Source of the DNA: an uncultured Eubacteriales bacterium
GTDB taxonomy: Bacteria > Bacillota > Clostridia > Oscillospirales > Acutalibacteraceae
DNA length: 6,918 bases
Direction: 5' to 3'
Assembly: GCA_934465125.1 (NCBI GenBank)
Contig: CAKSKO010000060.1
Coordinates: forward strand, 1-6,918
How positions within the stretch are numbered: position 1 is the stretch's first letter; every line of letters starts with the position of its first letter. The notes below the pieces were generated by a model. The model saw only the letters and a list, made by a program, of their open reading frames with translations, did not search any database and had not been told where the DNA came from. Positions 5,056-6,918 of this stretch are shown one piece after another. Made by a program: the position numbers and the translations under genes.

Positions 5056-6627
5056 CTACACTCTATTAAGAATTGCGTCCATATCCTGCTCAGGGGCAGT
5101 AATAGGCTGCAGACCATAGGTATCCACAAGAGTTTTTACAACTGTTTCCGATAAAAATGCGGGTATTGTAGGGCCAAGATACATATTTTTAACACCAAGA
5201 GAAAGAAGCGTCAATAGGATACAAACTGCTTTTTGCTCATACCATGAGAGGACAAGTGTTAATGGCAAATCATTAATTGTACATTCAAAAGCATCAGCTA
5301 ATGCAAGTGCAACTTTAATCGCACTATATGCATCATTACATTGACCCATATCTAATATACGAGGTAAACCGTTTATTTCTCCTAAATCAAGATCATTAAA
5401 ACGGTACTTCCCACATGCTAATGTGAGAATTAAAGTATCCATAGGAGTTTGTTTTACAAATTCAGTATAATAATTTCGTCCTGGATGGGCTCCATCACAA
5501 CCTCCTACTAAAAAGATATGTTTTATATCTCCGCTTTTAATAGATTCAATTACTTTATCCGCATGTTCTAAAACTGTTCCATGAGCAAAACCCGTTGTCA
5601 ACATATGTCCGCCATTAATTCCGCTCATGCTGCGATCGTGTTCATATCCGCCGAGTTCGAGAGATTGCTTGATAATAGGTGTAAAATCCTTATACCCATT
5701 TTTATCGGCAACTAGATGTTGTAATCCCTCATATCCAACAACAGATGTAGTATAAATACGATCCTTATAACTAGGGCGCTGAGGCATCAGACAATTGGTT
5801 GTAAAAAGTACTGGAGCAGGAATGTTTTCAAATTCTTTTTGTTGACTTTGCCATGCCGTACCAAAATTCCCTGCTAAGTGAGAATATTTTTTCAACTCCG
5901 GATACCCATGTGCTGGTAACATCTCACAATGAGTATAAATATTAATTCCTTTCCCTTGAGTTTGTTCAAGCAATTGGGATAAATCCTTTAAATCATGACC
6001 CGATATAACAATAAAGGGCCCCTTCTTTATATCAATATTCACACGTGTAGGGACAGGTGTGCCAAAAGATTCAGTGTTTGCCTTATCTAAAAGTTCCATG
6101 CACCTAAAATTAGTTTGTCCGAACTCCATGATAAGTTTAAGCCATTCTTCCACAGTATGATCATGATTGATAGCATAAAGCCCTTTAAAAAACCATTTTG
6201 ATACCTTATCATCATCATATCCTAGATTCATAGCATGGTGAGCATAAGCCGCCATGCCTTTTAGCCCAAACAGTAGAGTTGAGCGTAGAGATACTATATC
6301 TGTTTCTCCCTTCCACAGCTCAACAAGCTTACAATCATCTGCTCCAATTGACTTTCGTTCAGCAATTACACGATTTGTAAACTCTTTTATAGAAGAATTA
6401 TCAAAGTTTACATTCGTTAGTGTTGTAAACAACCCATCAATAATGAGACGTGTTGCCTCTTTGGAATAGTGGCCTTTCATTTTTGATGCCTCAGCCAATT
6501 TTATTAGCTCATATACTAAATCATCTTGCAAATTTGCCGTTAAGGGTTGTTTACCACAAACTCCCGTGCGCACACAACCGACATTTCCTGCTGTTTGCTG
6601 ACATTGAAAACAAAACATTTCTGACAT
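5056..6627 (-). CDS. hcp: Hybrid cluster protein (hydroxylamine reductase / NO reductase), class I
   Basis: This intact 523-residue protein is slightly shorter than the roughly 540-550 usual for the family. The start is set by AAAGGAGGG (6642-6634), six bases before the ATG. The N-terminal cysteines Cys6, Cys9, Cys18 and Cys24 form C-x2-C-x8-C-x5-C, the class I [4Fe-4S] arrangement seen in strict anaerobes. The ligands of the hybrid Fe-S-O cluster are all present: His211 (SGHDLKDL), Glu235 (THCEMLPAHGYP), Cys279 (TTNCLMP), Cys377 (VGGCDGAHPGRNYY), Cys405 (ACGKYRF), Cys430 (MGQCNDAY), and Glu464 with Lys466 (SWYEQKAV). The enzyme acts in the cytoplasm, reducing hydroxylamine to ammonia in vitro and nitric oxide to N2O in nitrosative stress; in some bacteria it also drives S-nitrosylation. 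Class I proteins lack the longer cysteine spacing of the enterobacterial class II type. It stands alone here: no hcr reductase gene is adjacent within the window. Confidence 0.96.
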   Translation of the reverse strand: MSEMFCFQCQQTAGNVGCVRTGVCGKQPLTANLQDDLVYELIKLAEASKMKGHYSKEATRLIIDGLFTTLTNVNFDNSSIKEFTNRVIAERKSIGADDCKLVELWKGETDIVSLRSTLLFGLKGMAAYAHHAMNLGYDDDKVSKWFFKGLYAINHDHTVEEWLKLIMEFGQTNFRCMELLDKANTESFGTPVPTRVNIDIKKGPFIVISGHDLKDLSQLLEQTQGKGINIYTHCEMLPAHGYPELKKYSHLAGNFGTAWQSQQKEFENIPAPVLFTTNCLMPQRPSYKDRIYTTSVVGYEGLQHLVADKNGYKDFTPIIKQSLELGGYEHDRSMSGINGGHMLTTGFAHGTVLEHADKVIESIKSGDIKHIFLVGGCDGAHPGRNYYTEFVKQTPMDTLILTLACGKYRFNDLDLGEINGLPRILDMGQCNDAYSAIKVALALADAFECTINDLPLTLVLSWYEQKAVCILLTLLSLGVKNMYLGPTIPAFLSETVVKTLVDTYGLQPITAPEQDMDAILNRV

Positions 6628-6675
6628 TTTTTACCCTCCTTTATAATAAGAAGTATCGTTCCCGATTTGTCCTTT

Positions 6676-6684
6676 TTTATACCA
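6676..6684 (-). promoter_or_regulatory. Extended -10 promoter candidate for hcp
   Basis: On the minus strand TGGTATAAA (6684-6676) fits a TGnTATAAT extended -10 element. It would start transcription near 6669, giving a leader of about 40 bases with the ribosome binding site at 6642-6634. No convincing TTGACA-like box lies 16-18 bases upstream, as is common for extended -10 promoters. I see no clear HcpR- or FNR-type dyad around it. Confidence 0.4.
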
Positions 6685-6734
6685 TATTTCTATTTACAAA
6701 TTGGCCCTGCCATAAATTCCATTTGGATTTAATA

Positions 6735-6899
6735 TCACTGATTTTTTCTATTATAAAACATACATTTATTAACGTAAATACACTTTGATTCGGATCTGCA
6801 CAGCGGTTCGTCTATCATATCAAAAATTGTGCCATCTAAGCCTTTCGTTAACTTTAGCAGCGCTGGAATAGCTGGTACAGTCCGGAAAATTATGCACGC
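6735..6899 (-). pseudogene. Possible remnant of an XRE-type HTH regulator
   Basis: Between TGA codons at 6902-6900 and 6737-6735 the minus strand is open and reads RTVPAIPALLKLTKGLD then GTIFDMIDEPLCRSE. The pattern P.IP.LLKL.KGLD.TI.D.ID matches the last helices of Cro/CI-type (XRE) helix-turn-helix domains, where a phrase such as 'PSIPTLLKLAKALD' precedes the domain end. No start codon or upstream helices are in frame within the window, and sequence after about 6790 looks non-coding. It may be the decayed 3' end of a regulator gene reaching in from the right. The rest of 6628-6918 holds only the hcp leader and promoter region. Confidence 0.3.
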
Positions 6900-6918
6900 T
6901 CAAGAGGAAAAACAACAC

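Noticed and set aside
6702..6712. TGGC-CCT-GCCA dyad upstream of the hcp -10 as a regulator site
   Set aside because: Only 4-bp arms and no match to a known HcpR, FNR or NsrR consensus that I can support.
6254..6788. Two plus-strand frames opposite and beyond the hcp start
   Set aside because: The first is antisense to hcp; the second begins inside hcp antisense and continues through its AT-rich leader, with no ribosome binding site.
1..6918. tRNA genes, CRISPR arrays, transposases, attachment sites
   Set aside because: I looked for cloverleaf-like ends, regularly spaced repeats, transposase or integrase motifs and direct repeats flanking the cassette, and found none that hold up.

Overview
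The window is AT-rich DNA with strong AGGAGG-type ribosome binding sites. It carries a class I (anaerobe-type) hybrid cluster protein gene next to a badly decayed prophage. This points to an anaerobic low-GC Firmicute (Clostridia-like). I cannot name a genus from the sequence alone.

Layout. (1) Positions 1-1440, minus strand: a run of broken phage structural genes. Read in their transcription direction (right to left) they are the C-terminal scrap of an unidentified gene, a tail-completion/minor structural protein, a tail-tube-like protein, and a tail-assembly-chaperone-like protein that runs off the left edge. All carry frameshifts and/or stops. (2) Positions 1441-1541: a control region with a weak promoter candidate and a good imperfect palindrome. 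(3) Positions 1542-3680, plus strand: three intact, tightly packed genes with perfect ribosome binding sites. They encode a DUF4417 protein, a 301-residue protein ending in an AHH-like (HNH/EndoVII superfamily) nuclease domain, and an Imm11/DUF1629-type immunity protein. (4) Positions 3690-about 4903, minus strand: a terminase large subunit pseudogene in at least four reading-frame pieces. (5) Positions 4938-4976: a strong hairpin. (6) Positions 5056-6627, minus strand: hcp, intact. (7) Positions 6628-6918: the hcp leader and promoter, then a possible remnant of an XRE-type regulator.

The prophage genes on the two sides of the cassette fit one late operon transcribed right to left. The segment where portal, protease and capsid genes would be expected (between terminase and tail genes) is missing, and the plus-strand cassette sits in its place. 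Everything around the cassette has decayed, while its three frames are open, translationally coupled and well furnished with RBSs. It therefore looks like a later or selectively maintained insertion. The likely logic is that a DNA nuclease toxin is neutralised by the immunity protein encoded immediately downstream. The role of DUF4417 and of the nuclease protein's 200-residue N-terminal part is unknown. No secretion or trafficking domain is recognisable, so whether this is an orphan polymorphic toxin, an anti-phage module or an addiction module is open. hcp is unrelated housekeeping or nitrosative-stress cargo of the host chromosome.
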